DNA of 40,401 nt from Bacteroides sp. (GCA_036351255.1 JAZBOS010000059.1:1-40401), one strand, 5' to 3'; positions 16,529-28,172 are shown, counted from the stretch's first letter. The notes: generated by a model from the letters alone, not told the origin. Translations and numbers: made by a program.

Positions 16529-17355
16529 GATCGTTCAACGTCATAGCACTGATGATTTTGACTGTTTTGCTGGCTTCATGCACTAGCCAGAGAAAGCTGG
16601 CTACTGCCTTCATTACCGAGCAGACGGACATTCACGTGCTTTTACTTCCGCCCCAGGTTATCCTGAAGAAGTATTACCCGGTGCACCCCGATAGTCTGGC
16701 TGCCCGGGAATATGATCCCCTGAACCTGGAGGCGAGTCAGTTTATCAAGGATGCAAAGGATTCAGTGCTTCTTGGCCTGTTTATGTCATCGCTTCGGAAA
16801 AACCTGGAAGCTTTTGATGTAAAAGTTTACGGGCCTGGCGATATGGAGCCTTTTCTCAACCTTGACAGTTTGGCCTATGTTTTTTCGGTAGCTCAAATTG
16901 AGATCATGGAATATCTGAACGAGGAGGTTCAATATGCCGTGCTTGACACCACCGTTTATGAGGTAGGATTCGAAAAGGTGAACCTAGTTCATAGCCAGTG
17001 GTTTGAGTTTACTGAGCTGAATCATCCTGAGCAACCCATGCAGGTGTTATACAGTGCGCAATATACCGGGGATATTTTTGATGGCAAGTTCAGGCATAAC
17101 ATCCTAACCGGTGAGATGAATTATGAATTTCAGCCTTACCGGGTTCGCTTTGCTGATCTTTACCAGCTCAGTGATTTTGCAGGGAGTAAGAACGCCCAGT
17201 TCATCTTTGATTTCCTGCTGAACAAATATGTGGATGACCATACAAAGAAGTCACGCAGGATGGTAGATTATCTGCAGTACGATCGCGATCAGCATATTAT
17301 AAGACGGGCTTATGACGACCGTTTTATACGGATCAATCTTCCCCTGGAAGATTAA
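16525..17355 (+). CDS. Unknown lipoprotein, coupled to fprA
   Basis: The likely start is the TTG at 16525, which overlaps the fprA stop as TTGA, the same arrangement as the common ATGA overlap; it gives a lipoprotein signal with an arginine, a hydrophobic core and the lipobox LLASC. A later ATG at 16552 would remove the positive n-region. The mature part of about 255 residues has no cysteine or motif that I recognise; it has a short helical region and several beta-rich segments ([24 protein letters not shown]). It resembles unassigned Bacteroidota lipoproteins in general look only. It ends 4 bp inside the 3' end of tsaD, which runs the other way. Confidence 0.75.
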   Translation: MRSFNVIALMILTVLLASCTSQRKLATAFITEQTDIHVLLLPPQVILKKYYPVHPDSLAAREYDPLNLEASQFIKDAKDSVLLGLFMSSLRKNLEAFDVKVYGPGDMEPFLNLDSLAYVFSVAQIEIMEYLNEEVQYAVLDTTVYEVGFEKVNLVHSQWFEFTELNHPEQPMQVLYSAQYTGDIFDGKFRHNILTGEMNYEFQPYRVRFADLYQLSDFAGSKNAQFIFDFLLNKYVDDHTKKSRRMVDYLQYDRDQHIIRRAYDDRFIRINLPLED

Positions 17356-18377
17356 CTTTTTGCGGACTTGAACCTGGTAAAAGGGGTGATTTCCTGCCCC
17401 GCAAACTGTTCCTGCAGGTATTTGAAGTAACCGGTGATGGCAATCATGGCGGCATTGTCGGTGCAGTACTCGAATTTTGGGATGTAAACCTGCCATCCGG
17501 CCTTTTCTTCCTGGCTAAGCAAGGCATTGCGCAAGCCGGAGTTGGCGGAAACCCCTCCTGCAATGGCAACTTGTTTAATGCCGGTTTCGGTGACGGCTGT
17601 CTTCACTTTTCGTAACAAAATTTCGACAATGGTATATTGAATGGAAGCACAGAGGTCGGCTTTGTGCTTTTCAATAAAGCCAGGGTCCTTCTCCAACTCG
17701 TCGCGAAGAAAGTAGAGGATGGAGGTTTTTAATCCGCTGAAGCTGAAATCGAGGTCGGGGATGTTGGGATGGGGAAATGAGAATGCATTGGGGTTTCCTT
17801 CCTTTGCAAACTTGTCGATCAGCGGCCCGCCTGGATAGGGGAGGCCCATGATCTTGGCGGCCTTGTCAAAGGCTTCACCAGCGGCATCGTCTATGGTCTG
17901 CCCAATCACCTCCATGTCGAAATAGTCACGTACCAGCATGATCTGGGTATGCCCGCCGGAAACGGTAAGGCAAAGGAAAGGAAACGTGGGATGTTTTTGG
18001 TGGTGTTCGTCCTCAATAAAGAGCGCTAGAATGTGAGCGTGCATATGGTTCACTTCGATGAGCGGGATGCCCAGCGCAAGGGAAAAGGCTTTGGCAAAAC
18101 TGGCACCCACAAGAAGTGATCCAAGCAATCCGGGGCCATTTGTAAATGCCACTGCATGGAGTTGATTTTTACTTATATTTGCAGTTCGCAAGGCCTTATC
18201 AATCACCGGAATGATATTCTGCTGATGGGCCCTGGAGGCAAGTTCAGGAACCACTCCCCCGAAATCTTTATGAACATTTTGATTTGCAATGAAATTGGCA
18301 AGAATTTTGCGATCTTTGATTACGGCAGCGGAGGTGTCGTCGCACGAAGATTCTATTCCGAGTATATAAATGCTCAT
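17352..18377 (-). CDS. tsaD: tRNA N6-adenosine threonylcarbamoyltransferase TsaD
   Basis: A 341-residue ASKHA-fold protein that transfers threonylcarbamoyl from threonylcarbamoyl-AMP to adenosine 37 of ANN-reading tRNAs, working with TsaB and TsaE. The family start LGIESSCDDTS, the metal-binding pair His111 and His115 (HMHAH), the GGVSANSGLR block and the late metal ligand Asp307 (TDNAA) are all present, and the length is normal. Its start codon overlaps that of tamB on the other strand, and its 3' end overlaps the unknown lipoprotein by 4 bp. Confidence 0.97.
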   Translation of the reverse strand: MSIYILGIESSCDDTSAAVIKDRKILANFIANQNVHKDFGGVVPELASRAHQQNIIPVIDKALRTANISKNQLHAVAFTNGPGLLGSLLVGASFAKAFSLALGIPLIEVNHMHAHILALFIEDEHHQKHPTFPFLCLTVSGGHTQIMLVRDYFDMEVIGQTIDDAAGEAFDKAAKIMGLPYPGGPLIDKFAKEGNPNAFSFPHPNIPDLDFSFSGLKTSILYFLRDELEKDPGFIEKHKADLCASIQYTIVEILLRKVKTAVTETGIKQVAIAGGVSANSGLRNALLSQEEKAGWQVYIPKFEYCTDNAAMIAITGYFKYLQEQFAGQEITPFTRFKSAKS

Positions 18378-21300
18378 AGATTGGGTTACGAAATTTTGGC
18401 ATAATTTAAAGGGTTACAAAGGTATCAAAAAAAGGAGAAAGATAGGGCTGATAATACTGGCAGTGATTGTTTTACTGCCCCTGCTGAGCTACGGCATTTT
18501 ACGCAGTACAAGGGTACAGACCTATTTGGGGCAGCGGTTTGCAGCTTACCTTTCGCGACAACTGGAAACCAAGGTCAGTGTCAGCAAGGTAGATGTCACC
18601 TTTTTTCTGAATTTTGTGCTTGAAGATGTATTGGTGGAAGATCAGCACGGGCAGCAAATGATCTTTTCGAAGCGGATGCTGGCAGATGTGGGGAGATTCT
18701 CCCTTAAAAGGCGCTTTATAACCATCAACAGAATCCAATTTGATCAAACCTTTCTTGGCTTGTCGCGATACCCTGGGCAAGAAGCATTTAACTTTCAGTT
18801 CCTGGTAGATTATTTCGTGGATGAAGAACCCACGCCTTCGTCCAACCGTTGGAATGTAGTTTGCAAATCGCTGGAATTCAGTAAATCGGCCTTTAGTTTC
18901 CGTGATCAGAACAAAGCACCCCAGGATTTTGGTTTTGACCCGGGCCATTTTGCCATTGGTGACTTTGCCCTTGCTATGGATGAAATTCTTTTGCAAAAGG
19001 ACACCCTGAGCTTTGAACTAGATCGTTTGTCATTGAAAGAGGCCAAGGGGTTTGAACTGCAGTATCTTTCGGGTAGCTTTTTGATCAACCCGCTGGAGGC
19101 TAAGTTAAAAAATTTAATTGTCAGGACTCCCGGAAGCGATCTTCAGCTTCAGGCCGACTTTGACTATGAAGGATATAATGCATTTAAAGACTTTTTTAAT
19201 GCAGTGAACCTGGATATTACCCTGGAAGAGTCTAGTCTGAACCTGGAAGATGCAGGGTATTTCATCCCCTCAGCATATGGTATACGTGGGCCGGTCAGGC
19301 TGGGAGGGCATTTCACTGGACCAGTATCCAATATCCGGGGGAGCGATCTTTATGTCTATTATGGTTTCAACACGATTCTGCAAGGGAATTTTCACCTGAT
19401 GGGATTGCCGGATCTTGATGAGACTTTTATCCATGGCTCCCTGGAGGAGATGCGTACTTCTGCCTCTGATCTTGCAGGATTTAAGTTGCCGGTTAGCAGC
19501 AGTCAAACCTTTCTTCAGCTTCCAGAAAATCTTGCAAACCTGGGCAGGATATCCTTCCAGGGAGAGGTGACAGGCTTTGTTAACGATATGGTAGCTTATG
19601 GCAAACTTGTCACTGACATTGGCAGTATTTCATCTGACATTTTGGTTCGACGTCATGAAAAAACCGGCTTCCCATATTATAAGGGTCAATTGACCACTGA
19701 AGAATTTGACCTTGGCATTTTCTTTGATGATGAAGAACGGTTGGGAATGGTAAGCTTGAGTGCGGAAGTTGAAGGGCAGGGCATTACCTTGGAGACGATG
19801 GATCTGGCTATCACAGGTCAGATTGAGCAAATGGACCTGCTGGGATACAACTACGAAAACCTGGATATTGCCGGGAATGTGAGTAATAAGCGGTTCAATG
19901 GATCCCTGCTGGTGGACGATAATAATCTTTTCCTAGACTTCCAGGGGGTCATTGACTTTGAGGAAGATATTCCAGTATTTGATTTCAATGCACGCATAGA
20001 ACAAGCCAACCTGACTGCGCTGAATGTTTACCAGCGCGATACTCTTTCGGCTTCCGTGGTTTCCGGGTTGTTAAGTATAAATGCCCGGGCTTCTGATCTG
20101 GATGACCTTGTTGGTAGAATTGCCATTGATAATTTGCATTATGAGGAGTGGCCCCTTGATGGTGGTCCTGCCACCCATTATATTTCTGAACAAATTCTGT
20201 TGGTGAACACCCTGGAAGGAGACGGCAGCAAGATTTTAAGGCTTCAGTCGGATTTTGCAGATGCTGACCTGACTGGCTGGTTTCGGTTCGAGCGCTTGGG
20301 ACATTCGGTCCGCAGCATGGTTGAGGTTTATATCCCATCTTTTTTCAAGCACTTAGCGCCCAATGGGTTTGAGGAAAACGACTTCCGCAATACGTTCTTC
20401 GAATTACGTATAAAGGACACAAGTATTCTTTCTGAGTTGTTCTTCCCAAATTTCCGATTGTCTCCCGGCACAACCCTGAAAGGAAGCTTTGGCGAGGAAT
20501 ACGGAATGCTGGATTTGGATGGCTGGTCGCAAGAGATTGAACTTGCAGGGAACCGCCTGGTTGACTGGAGACTTCAGGGGCAACCAGAAGGAGGTGGTTA
20601 TCGTCTGGATATGGAAAGTCAGCAGGTGCTAATTTCTGACAGTATTTTCATTGACCAGGTCAATCTGAATGCTGAATTGCGCAATGACAGCCTTTACTAT
20701 CTGCTGGAGTGGGAAAATCTGGATACCCTCAGGCAGAATTTTGCACACATTGAAGGGCTCGCCCAGTTTATTGACCGTCAGCAAACAAAAATCCATTTTC
20801 TTCCTTCCCATGCGATGATAAATGATTCCCTTTGGCGGCTGAATCCAGGCAACGAAATACTGATAGATTCTGCAAGGGTGGAGGTGAAGAATCTGCTGGT
20901 TTCCAAAAATCAGGAATATATTAAGGCTGATGGGGTTTTGAGTGCTATCCCAAGGGATAAGTTAAACATCGAATTTCATGAGTTTGATATTTCTCATGTT
21001 TCGCATTTGATCAGGGTCAGGAAGATGAACTTTGACGGGAACGTCAGTGGAAGGCTGGATCTGGGTTCTCTGGGACGATCGCCCCAGATTGAAGCGGATC
21101 TGTATGTAAAAGATTTTGCTTTTAACTTCGATCATCTGGGCGACCTGCATGTGATCAGTCATTGGGATAATCAGAAAAAAGGGTTTGCCATCAACCTCCA
21201 GGTGGTTTATTATGGGAATGTGGGCACCAATATTCCGCTGGCAGCCCAGGGCTATTTCTTCCCGGATCGTAAAGAGGAGAACTTTGACCTTGATATTATC

Positions 21301-22920
21301 GCTGAGAACCTGAAGATGTCGATTTGGGGGCGATATCTTGAGCAATTTGCAAGCAATTTCAGGGGGCTGGCATCGGGGCGATTACGGCTTGAGGGTCCCC
21401 TGAAGAAACCTGAATTATCTGGTAGGGTAAGGATGGCTCGTGCAGGCATGCGGATTAATTTCCTAAACACCTCCTATACTTTCTCCGATGAATTGCTTAT
21501 TAACAAAAACCAGTTTTCTTTTGAGGATGTGGTATTGAACGATACCCTTGGAAATACAGGGCTAGCCAGCGGGCATTTGTATCACCAGAATTTTAAAACA
21601 TGGGATTTGGATATTTTGCTCAAGACGGACCAGATGGCCTTGTTGAATACCACCAGCGGACAAAATGACGTGATGTTTTATGGCAAGGCTTTTGGCAGCG
21701 GGCAAGCCAGAATTTATGGCCCAGCCAAGAATGTTGTTATGGACATTACCGGCCGCACCAACAGGGGTACCCATATTTTTTTGCCATTGGGTTATGCCGG
21801 TCGTATGGCAGAAAGTAGTTTCATCACATTTGTCTCGAAGGACTCTGCGCAGAATGGTAATCCGGTTCAGGCGGCAGAGCAGGGGAACTTGACCCTGAAT
21901 TTTGACCTGGAGGTAACGCCTGATGCAGAGATCCAATTGATTTTCGATTCCCAGATGGGTGACATAATCCGGGGAAGGGGCTCTGGGAACCTGAAAATGG
22001 AGATCCCGCCTACGGGTGACTTTTTCATGTATGGTGATTACACCATTGAGGAAGGAGATTATCTCTTTACCCTTCAAAATATCATTAACAAGCGCTTCCG
22101 CATTGAGCAGGGAGGCACCATTCGCTGGACGGGTGACCCATTGGATGCCGACATTGACCTGAGGGCCATTTACCGGTTGAGGACCACGCTGTACGACCTT
22201 GTTTTGGAAATGGACACTTCTGATGTATACCGGCGCCGGGTGCCGGTTGAAACCTATTTGATCCTGAAAGAAAAGCTGGTGAATCCTACCATATCGTTTG
22301 ATATCGGCATTCCTAGTGGGGATGAGGGGACTCGGGATTTGCTTGAAAGGCTGATTACCACGGAGCAGGAGATGAACCGGCAGGTGTTTTCATTACTGGT
22401 GCTGAATCGATTCATGCCAACGACGGTAGATCAGTATAACACTGCCCTTGGTTATGGTGTTGGAAGCACTTCTTCAGAATTGCTTTCGAATCAGCTGAGT
22501 AACTGGCTTTCTCAGATCAGCAGTGATTTTGATATTGGAATTAACTATCGTCCTGGGGATGAGATCAGCAGCCAGGAACTGGAGGTGGCGCTTTCGACAC
22601 AACTGTTCAACGACCGGGTGATTATTGATGGGAACGTAGGGGTTGCCGGACAGAACCCTGCTGCCGGCAGTCAGCGTACCAGTAGCATTATTGGGGATGT
22701 GAATGTTGAAGTGAAGATCACTCCAGAGGGTAAGTTTCGGATTAAAGCCTTTAACCGATCAAATACGTTTGATATTCTTAATACCAACTCACCTTATACA
22801 CAAGGGATTGGTATTTTTTACCGCAAAGAGTTTGATAATCTGAGTGAACTTTGGCGAAGAAGCAGGCGAACTGGTGCTGAAACAGGATACGTGGAGGAGG
22901 GCCCCCAGGAGGAATTATAG
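18370..22920 (+). CDS. tamB: Translocation and assembly module protein TamB
   Basis: A 1516-residue AsmA/TamB-type protein. One membrane-spanning helix (about residues 25-44) follows a short basic segment (KKRRK), so it is anchored in the inner membrane. The rest is a long series of beta-rich repeats expected to form a hydrophobic groove across the periplasm. The last 400 or so residues are the DUF490 domain (with [20 protein letters not shown] split over about 1175-1195 and a [15 protein letters not shown] block near the end). TamB-type proteins carry phospholipids, and with TamA help outer membrane proteins, to the outer membrane. The ATG at 18370 is the only start that keeps the helix. It overlaps ribBA by 6 bp at its 3' end. 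Confidence 0.9.
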   Translation: MLIDWVTKFWHNLKGYKGIKKRRKIGLIILAVIVLLPLLSYGILRSTRVQTYLGQRFAAYLSRQLETKVSVSKVDVTFFLNFVLEDVLVEDQHGQQMIFSKRMLADVGRFSLKRRFITINRIQFDQTFLGLSRYPGQEAFNFQFLVDYFVDEEPTPSSNRWNVVCKSLEFSKSAFSFRDQNKAPQDFGFDPGHFAIGDFALAMDEILLQKDTLSFELDRLSLKEAKGFELQYLSGSFLINPLEAKLKNLIVRTPGSDLQLQADFDYEGYNAFKDFFNAVNLDITLEESSLNLEDAGYFIPSAYGIRGPVRLGGHFTGPVSNIRGSDLYVYYGFNTILQGNFHLMGLPDLDETFIHGSLEEMRTSASDLAGFKLPVSSSQTFLQLPENLANLGRISFQGEVTGFVNDMVAYGKLVTDIGSISSDILVRRHEKTGFPYYKGQLTTEEFDLGIFFDDEERLGMVSLSAEVEGQGITLETMDLAITGQIEQMDLLGYNYENLDIAGNVSNKRFNGSLLVDDNNLFLDFQGVIDFEEDIPVFDFNARIEQANLTALNVYQRDTLSASVVSGLLSINARASDLDDLVGRIAIDNLHYEEWPLDGGPATHYISEQILLVNTLEGDGSKILRLQSDFADADLTGWFRFERLGHSVRSMVEVYIPSFFKHLAPNGFEENDFRNTFFELRIKDTSILSELFFPNFRLSPGTTLKGSFGEEYGMLDLDGWSQEIELAGNRLVDWRLQGQPEGGGYRLDMESQQVLISDSIFIDQVNLNAELRNDSLYYLLEWENLDTLRQNFAHIEGLAQFIDRQQTKIHFLPSHAMINDSLWRLNPGNEILIDSARVEVKNLLVSKNQEYIKADGVLSAIPRDKLNIEFHEFDISHVSHLIRVRKMNFDGNVSGRLDLGSLGRSPQIEADLYVKDFAFNFDHLGDLHVISHWDNQKKGFAINLQVVYYGNVGTNIPLAAQGYFFPDRKEENFDLDIIAENLKMSIWGRYLEQFASNFRGLASGRLRLEGPLKKPELSGRVRMARAGMRINFLNTSYTFSDELLINKNQFSFEDVVLNDTLGNTGLASGHLYHQNFKTWDLDILLKTDQMALLNTTSGQNDVMFYGKAFGSGQARIYGPAKNVVMDITGRTNRGTHIFLPLGYAGRMAESSFITFVSKDSAQNGNPVQAAEQGNLTLNFDLEVTPDAEIQLIFDSQMGDIIRGRGSGNLKMEIPPTGDFFMYGDYTIEEGDYLFTLQNIINKRFRIEQGGTIRWTGDPLDADIDLRAIYRLRTTLYDLVLEMDTSDVYRRRVPVETYLILKEKLVNPTISFDIGIPSGDEGTRDLLERLITTEQEMNRQVFSLLVLNRFMPTTVDQYNTALGYGVGSTSSELLSNQLSNWLSQISSDFDIGINYRPGDEISSQELEVALSTQLFNDRVIIDGNVGVAGQNPAAGSQRTSSIIGDVNVEVKITPEGKFRIKAFNRSNTFDILNTNSPYTQGIGIFYRKEFDNLSELWRRSRRTGAETGYVEEGPQEEL

Positions 22921-24117
22921 AATGTGTCCCATTTTTGTTTTCTTGGTATCCATATAAAACTTACGGTATGGGGTAACAGGGATGATCAGGGGAATGGTTT
23001 GGGTAATTTCAATGCCGTATCCTGTTAGACCTGTTTTTTTGCTGGGGTTATTGGTTATCAGTTTAATCCGGCGAGCATTGAGGTCGCGTAGAATCTGGGC
23101 CCCGATTCCATAATCCCGTTCATCCGCTTTAAATCCAAGTTCTATGTTTGCTTCCACAGTATCGCGGCCAAGTTCCTGCAGGTGATAGGCTTTAAGTTTG
23201 TTGAGCAGGCCAATACCTCGACCTTCCTGGTTCATATAAAGCACAATCCCTTTCCCTTCCTTTTCAACCATCTGCATAGCCTTGTGGAGCTGTCCCCCGC
23301 AATCGCATTTGCAAGAACCAAAAATGTCCCCGGTAACGCAGGATGAATGGACCCTGACCATAATTTCTTCACCAGGTCCCCAGTTCCCTTTTGTAAGGGC
23401 AAGGTGCATTTTGTTGTTAGTGGTTTGCCGGTATGCGGTAAGTTTAAAGTGGCCCCACTCGGTAGGCAAGTCAACGGAGATTTCCCTGGCGATAAGGCTT
23501 TCGTTCTTAATTCGATAGGCGATAAGGTCCTCGATGGAAATGATTTTCAGCTGGAAGCGTTCTGCAATCTTAAGCAACTGTGGGAGGCGGGCCATACTGC
23601 CGTCTTCGTTCATGATTTCCACCAGCACCCCGGCGGGATGCAAGCCTGCCAGCCTTGCAAGGTCGATGGAGGCTTCGGTATGGCCAGCACGTTGAAGTAC
23701 GCCTCCTTCCCTGGCCCTGAGCGGAAAAATATGTCCGGGCCGGGCTAATTCTTCCGGGTGAGTATTGGGGTCGGCAAGCGCTTTTACCGTTTTGGCACGA
23801 TCTTGAGCTGATATCCCGGTGGAACACCCCTGGCCTATCAAATCTACAGAAATGGTAAAAGGGGTTTCGTGCACAGAGGTATTTCGGGGTACCATCAGTT
23901 CGAGATTCAATTGTTCACAACGCTGCCGGGTAATTGGGGCACAAATTAGTCCGCGGCCATGAGTGGCCATAAAGTTAATGATCTCAGGGGTAATGGTTTC
24001 GGCTGCTGCAATGAAATCACCCTCATTTTCGCGGCTTTCATCGTCTACCACAATGACCACTTTACCAGCCCTGATATCTTCAATGGCTTCTTCTATCGTG
24101 TTTAGTTTCTTTTGCAT
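22915..24117 (-). CDS. ribBA: RibBA: DHBP synthase / GTP cyclohydrolase II
   Basis: A 400-residue fusion that makes both starting materials of riboflavin. The N-terminal half (about 1-203) is 3,4-dihydroxy-2-butanone-4-phosphate synthase, with [10 protein letters not shown] at 25-34 and [13 protein letters not shown] near 146. The C-terminal half is GTP cyclohydrolase II, with zinc ligands Cys260, Cys271 and Cys273 in a C-x10-C-x-C pattern and the catalytic NQEGRGIG block. It is last in a minus-strand run with lptF/G and two glycosyltransferases, 6 bp after the second of these, and converges on tamB with a 6-bp overlap. Confidence 0.97.
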   Translation of the reverse strand: MQKKLNTIEEAIEDIRAGKVVIVVDDESRENEGDFIAAAETITPEIINFMATHGRGLICAPITRQRCEQLNLELMVPRNTSVHETPFTISVDLIGQGCSTGISAQDRAKTVKALADPNTHPEELARPGHIFPLRAREGGVLQRAGHTEASIDLARLAGLHPAGVLVEIMNEDGSMARLPQLLKIAERFQLKIISIEDLIAYRIKNESLIAREISVDLPTEWGHFKLTAYRQTTNNKMHLALTKGNWGPGEEIMVRVHSSCVTGDIFGSCKCDCGGQLHKAMQMVEKEGKGIVLYMNQEGRGIGLLNKLKAYHLQELGRDTVEANIELGFKADERDYGIGAQILRDLNARRIKLITNNPSKKTGLTGYGIEITQTIPLIIPVTPYRKFYMDTKKTKMGHIL

Positions 24118-24123
24118 TTGCGA

Positions 24124-25308
24124 TTAGTTTCCGGATGCGCCCGGTGTTGTTATGATTTTTTCAAGCCGTTGGCAAATAATACTCCACTGGAATTGCTCAA
24201 TAATGAATTTTAATCCGTTGGATGACAGTTTGTTAGAAAAATTAGAATCGTTTAGCAAAGATAGTATTTGTTGGGCATAATGCGAAGGATTATTTCCGAT
24301 TAGGAGTTCTATTCCTGGTTTTGCCCACAGGGCCTGATTTGCCAAAGGGGAAGTAACCACAGGCAATTTCATGGCCATGGCTTCCAGTACTTTGTTTTGT
24401 AATCCGGTACCGATCTGCATTGGAGCAACAAAAACTTTTGCCCGTGCATACCAAAGCCTGATGTCATCTACCCAACCTGTCACCAAAACTTTGTTTGAGG
24501 CTAAGGCTCTAACCTTAGTGCTGGGGTTTGCCCCCGCAATAATAACTTTTGCATCGGGTTTCTCTGCCCAAACAAGGGGCATGATCTCATGGACCAGATA
24601 TTCCGCACCGTTGATATTGGGCGGGTAGCCCATGTTACCGCTAAAGATCACGTCGTGGTCTTTCACAGCTTCAACCGGATGAAAAAAATCAGTATCCACC
24701 CCATTGGGAATGACATGGATTTTATCCCGCTCAGGATGGGGAATCAGATCGCGGTCGGGATAGGAAATGATGGTCTTATTGTCAAAGACATCATATACCT
24801 CACGCTCGTAATTTTTCACCCTTGAGAATTCTGACTTTAGAATGATTTTCATGTACCAGGGAGCAAATTGAAGTCTGCGATCGAGGCCTTTAGAAAAGAC
24901 ATCCTGGTAATCAATAGTTTTGTCAATGGCCTGGTCTTTTAAATATTCAGCCGTCCGGATCAATTGACAATAAATAAAATCTGGCTGTGTTTTTTCAATA
25001 TATTGATTTATTTGCTTTTGGATTTTTTTACTGTAAAAGTAAGCAACCTGGAAAGGCCTCCTGCTGAAAAAATTAGCGGCAAGGCGGGCGGCAACAGCCA
25101 TTTTTCCAAAACGAAAAACGCGTAATTCCTTGACAAAGGGAAGCAGTTTTTGCTCAGCCTGAGGGTGTATTGGCTGATCGCTGAGAGCACAAAGAAAAAG
25201 GTCGTGATACTTGGCCAGTTCACGAATCTGGTAATAGGCGCGAAGTTTGTCGCCCTTCTCAAGGGGGTAGGGCACCCTGGATAATAAAATAAAGATCCGC
25301 TTCCTCAA
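24124..25308 (-). CDS. Group 1 (GT4) glycosyltransferase, TTG start
   Basis: A 394-residue GT-B fold glycosyltransferase. The N-terminal acceptor domain begins ILLSRVPYPLEKGDKLR, a start seen in sugar transferases of the TIGR03087 type, and the C-terminal donor-binding domain has HVIPNGVDTDFF, VIFSGNMGYPPN and the closing APMQIGTGLQNKVLEAMAMK with the conserved Glu. The frame has no ATG; an in-frame stop lies just upstream, so the TTG at 25308 is the start. It is the third gene of the lptF/G to ribBA run, 74 bp after another GT4 gene. It probably adds a sugar to a lipid-linked or surface glycan; the sugar is unknown. Confidence 0.9.
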   Translation of the reverse strand: MRKRIFILLSRVPYPLEKGDKLRAYYQIRELAKYHDLFLCALSDQPIHPQAEQKLLPFVKELRVFRFGKMAVAARLAANFFSRRPFQVAYFYSKKIQKQINQYIEKTQPDFIYCQLIRTAEYLKDQAIDKTIDYQDVFSKGLDRRLQFAPWYMKIILKSEFSRVKNYEREVYDVFDNKTIISYPDRDLIPHPERDKIHVIPNGVDTDFFHPVEAVKDHDVIFSGNMGYPPNINGAEYLVHEIMPLVWAEKPDAKVIIAGANPSTKVRALASNKVLVTGWVDDIRLWYARAKVFVAPMQIGTGLQNKVLEAMAMKLPVVTSPLANQALWAKPGIELLIGNNPSHYAQQILSLLNDSNFSNKLSSNGLKFIIEQFQWSIICQRLEKIITTPGASGN

Positions 25309-25382
25309 ACCTGGATTTTTAACGATTCATTGACTCTTTGCCTGTAAAACTCATATTCTGAGACCCAAGACAAATGTATTTA

Positions 25383-26594
25383 TTAATACCCTTTATTTTC
25401 AACTAACTCCTCGTAAAACTTAATGAGACCAGGCATTACCGAATCTGCGCTGAAGTTTTTCTCTACAAAAAGCATTGCTGCCTCCCCAAGTTGGTTAGCA
25501 AACTCAGGTTCTTGCTGGCACTGAATAATGAGCCTGGCCATTTCCCTGGGTTCATCGGCCAATAATATGTGTTTTCTGTCTTCGCACCCAATGCCTTCTG
25601 CACCGATGCGGGTGGAAATAATGGTCTTGCCAGCAGCCATTCCCTCAATGATCTTTACCCGCATTCCGCCTCCGGAGAGCAAGGGCACAACCATGATTTG
25701 CTTATCGGACATGAATTCAACGGCAGATGGTACTTCACCTGCTACCACAACATTGTTTGAGGCATACCTGAAGTAACGGGGAGGAAGTCTTTTTCCTGCA
25801 AGGAAAAATTTCATCCCGGGGACTTCTTTAATCACCAGCGGCCACACTTCTTCGAGAAACCATTCGATCCCCTCCTGGTTGGGCCTCCAATCCATGGATC
25901 CGAGGTGAAATACTGTTCCGGTTTTTATTTCTGGTTTTTCATCTTGAAAGAGAAGCCTCGGCATGGTGACGGGAACCACCAGGGCAGGTTTACTAAATCC
26001 ATTATTTTGAAAAAAGGAAAGGTCAACCGGAGAAATGGCAACGAGGGCATCCACCTGGCGAATAGCCTGCATTTCATAACGCTTCAAACGAGAAGCAAGC
26101 AGTTTGAGATACCATTTTTTTAATGGATTGCGGGCAACTTTGGCCATACGCTCCCAGATAAAATGTTCGATATTATGAGAACGGTAAACCAGTTTTGCAC
26201 CGGAGTATTTCCTTATTACAGGGATGTATGGGGTAAGGTACAAACCTTCCAGCTGGATAATATCAAAGGTTTCGTTTTGCAGGGTTTTTTCAAGCCTTCG
26301 CTCCATGGCTTTGCTGTAAAAGCGGGCCACGTTGTATGATTCCCTTGTAAAAAGGTTCAGGAAAGCCTGAATTGGTTTTATACGCGTATCAATGGTTTGG
26401 GCCTCAAATTCCGTCTTTTCACGGTAGTCATGGGGAATGTTTTCGGGGCAAACCTGGCATCCTTTCAGGTTTAAAGCAATCACCTTGACTTGAAAACCTG
26501 CCTTCCACAAACCTTTGGTAATCTGGTGCATAGCAATAGAACCTCCGTCGGCAGGAGGGAATGGGACCTTATGGCAGAGTTGTAATACACGCAT
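25383..26594 (-). CDS. Group 1 (GT4) glycosyltransferase
   Basis: The ATG at 26594 (MRVLQLCHKVPFPPADGG) gives 403 residues and lies 16 bp after the lptF/G stop; a longer frame would overlap that gene. It is a GT-B fold protein like its neighbour: the donor half has VFHLGSMDWRPNQEGIEWFL, VVAGEV and the block VPLLSGGGMRVKIIEGMAAGK with the conserved Glu. The two transferases are similar in layout (both have an N-terminal PFPPADGG or PYPLEKGD start) and may have arisen by duplication. Position suggests action on a surface glycan or on a lipid moved by the Lpt pathway; this is inference. Confidence 0.9.
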   Translation of the reverse strand: MRVLQLCHKVPFPPADGGSIAMHQITKGLWKAGFQVKVIALNLKGCQVCPENIPHDYREKTEFEAQTIDTRIKPIQAFLNLFTRESYNVARFYSKAMERRLEKTLQNETFDIIQLEGLYLTPYIPVIRKYSGAKLVYRSHNIEHFIWERMAKVARNPLKKWYLKLLASRLKRYEMQAIRQVDALVAISPVDLSFFQNNGFSKPALVVPVTMPRLLFQDEKPEIKTGTVFHLGSMDWRPNQEGIEWFLEEVWPLVIKEVPGMKFFLAGKRLPPRYFRYASNNVVVAGEVPSAVEFMSDKQIMVVPLLSGGGMRVKIIEGMAAGKTIISTRIGAEGIGCEDRKHILLADEPREMARLIIQCQQEPEFANQLGEAAMLFVEKNFSADSVMPGLIKFYEELVENKGY

Positions 26595-26610
26595 AAATTC
26601 CTTGGGATTT

Positions 26611-28053
26611 TTATGAAGGCGCTTCTGTTTTTCGAAAAACACCGAAAAATTTCTCAAATCGCTTCAAATAACTATCGACATCGAATAATGAGGAGTCTGT
26701 TGAAGCCTTGACTGTAAGGATGATTCCAACCGGTAGAAGGACCAGTGGGGCAATCCACATGCCCTGGTGTGCAGCCAGAACCCCTTCGCGTGCAAATTTC
26801 TCACCGGTAATGGAAAGGACGTGAAAGACAACGAAAAACAAAACCGATATCACTACCGGAAGCCCGAATCCACCCTTCCGGATTATAGCACCCAAAGGGG
26901 CCCCAATCAGAAAGAGCACAACACAGGCGAAGGATAAAGTAAATTTTCGATGGAATTCAATCTGATAACGCGCAAGCGTTCTTCCACGCTGCCGGAATTC
27001 ATCGTGTGAGAAAAAGGCATGGTCTTTGTTACTTCTTACAAGGGATAAAGCACGGTCAATGACCAGTTGGACGGAACTGGGTGAACCCGATTTCATGATA
27101 TCAATGGGCACGATCTGTTCTATCGGCATGTTTTGCATCTTTTCGGGATCCGCAAGTGAGAAATAGGCCAGGCGCTTGTAATAGTCATTGATATAGCTTT
27201 CTTTTCGCGCATTAAGTTCCCTTGAGAGGGAATCCTCGAAAAAGACCAACTGGTCGAGTGTCAGCATTTGGAAGTTACTTTTGAATAGTTCCTCATCGGT
27301 TCGGTTGAGGTCAAAAGCACTTAAGTCAAAACGCATGACCTGTTCGCTGAAATGGGTTCTTTGAAAAGGCTTGGAGGGATCGCGCGGATTTTGTTGCCTG
27401 ATATCCTGGTAATTTGTTCCATTGAAAAGGGTGAAAACCAGGGTACGTTTGTCAGGTGTTAATAACATGGTGCCCCAATCGGCAACCGTCAGGTTTACAT
27501 TCCCCCTTTTGTCTGTATGATCATATATTTTTATATCGCGCAGGGTAGTCCCATCCGACTCCTTATCCTCTACTTTAATTACATAATTCTCAATGCCCTT
27601 ATAATAAACTCCTTCGATGATGTTAAAGGCAGGTCTTTGCTGCCTGACATCATAAAGGAGCGAATACATTTTCAAATTGGCAACGGGCAACACATTGTTG
27701 GAAAAGTAAAAAGCAACAGCAACCAGGACCATTGAGATGACCACCATGGGCCACAGGATTTTACGAAGGGAAATACCCGCTGATTTAAACCCCACCAGTT
27801 CGTAGTGTTCACCCATACTCCCCATGGTCATGATGGAAGAAAGCAGAACGGCAAGGGGAAGGGCCATGGGAACAAAAGTCGCCGAGGCATAAAAGAGCAA
27901 TTCAGCAATTACATACCATTCAAGCCCCTTCCCAACCAAGTCATCAATGTATTTCCAGACAAACTGCATCAGGATGATAAACAGGGCAATGAAGAATGTC
28001 ACAATAAAAGGCCCCAGGTAGGAGGTTAATACCAGCTTATGCAGTTTCTTCAT
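26611..28053 (-). CDS. LptF/LptG family permease
   Basis: A 480-residue YjgP/YjgQ-family protein. Three membrane helices lie in the first 125 residues, a large periplasmic domain spans about 130-365, and three helices close the protein (FACVVLFLIGAPLG, LPVVISVLFFVVFHV, MWIAPLVLLPVGIIL). In the Lpt machine these permeases pair with the LptB ATPase to lift lipopolysaccharide out of the inner membrane. It opens the minus-strand run that continues through two glycosyltransferases to ribBA. Only one such permease is in the window; the partner may be elsewhere, and whether this one is LptF or LptG cannot be decided here. Confidence 0.93.
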   Translation of the reverse strand: MKKLHKLVLTSYLGPFIVTFFIALFIILMQFVWKYIDDLVGKGLEWYVIAELLFYASATFVPMALPLAVLLSSIMTMGSMGEHYELVGFKSAGISLRKILWPMVVISMVLVAVAFYFSNNVLPVANLKMYSLLYDVRQQRPAFNIIEGVYYKGIENYVIKVEDKESDGTTLRDIKIYDHTDKRGNVNLTVADWGTMLLTPDKRTLVFTLFNGTNYQDIRQQNPRDPSKPFQRTHFSEQVMRFDLSAFDLNRTDEELFKSNFQMLTLDQLVFFEDSLSRELNARKESYINDYYKRLAYFSLADPEKMQNMPIEQIVPIDIMKSGSPSSVQLVIDRALSLVRSNKDHAFFSHDEFRQRGRTLARYQIEFHRKFTLSFACVVLFLIGAPLGAIIRKGGFGLPVVISVLFFVVFHVLSITGEKFAREGVLAAHQGMWIAPLVLLPVGIILTVKASTDSSLFDVDSYLKRFEKFFGVFRKTEAPS

Positions 28054-28172
28054 GGATGTTCTTTACAATAACGATAGGGCCCTCAAAGGTGGGGAATTTC
28101 TGCAAATATACAAAATACCGTCTTTGGCGTTCATGATAACCATTGGGTCTGGGAAACAAAATTTGATCAAAC

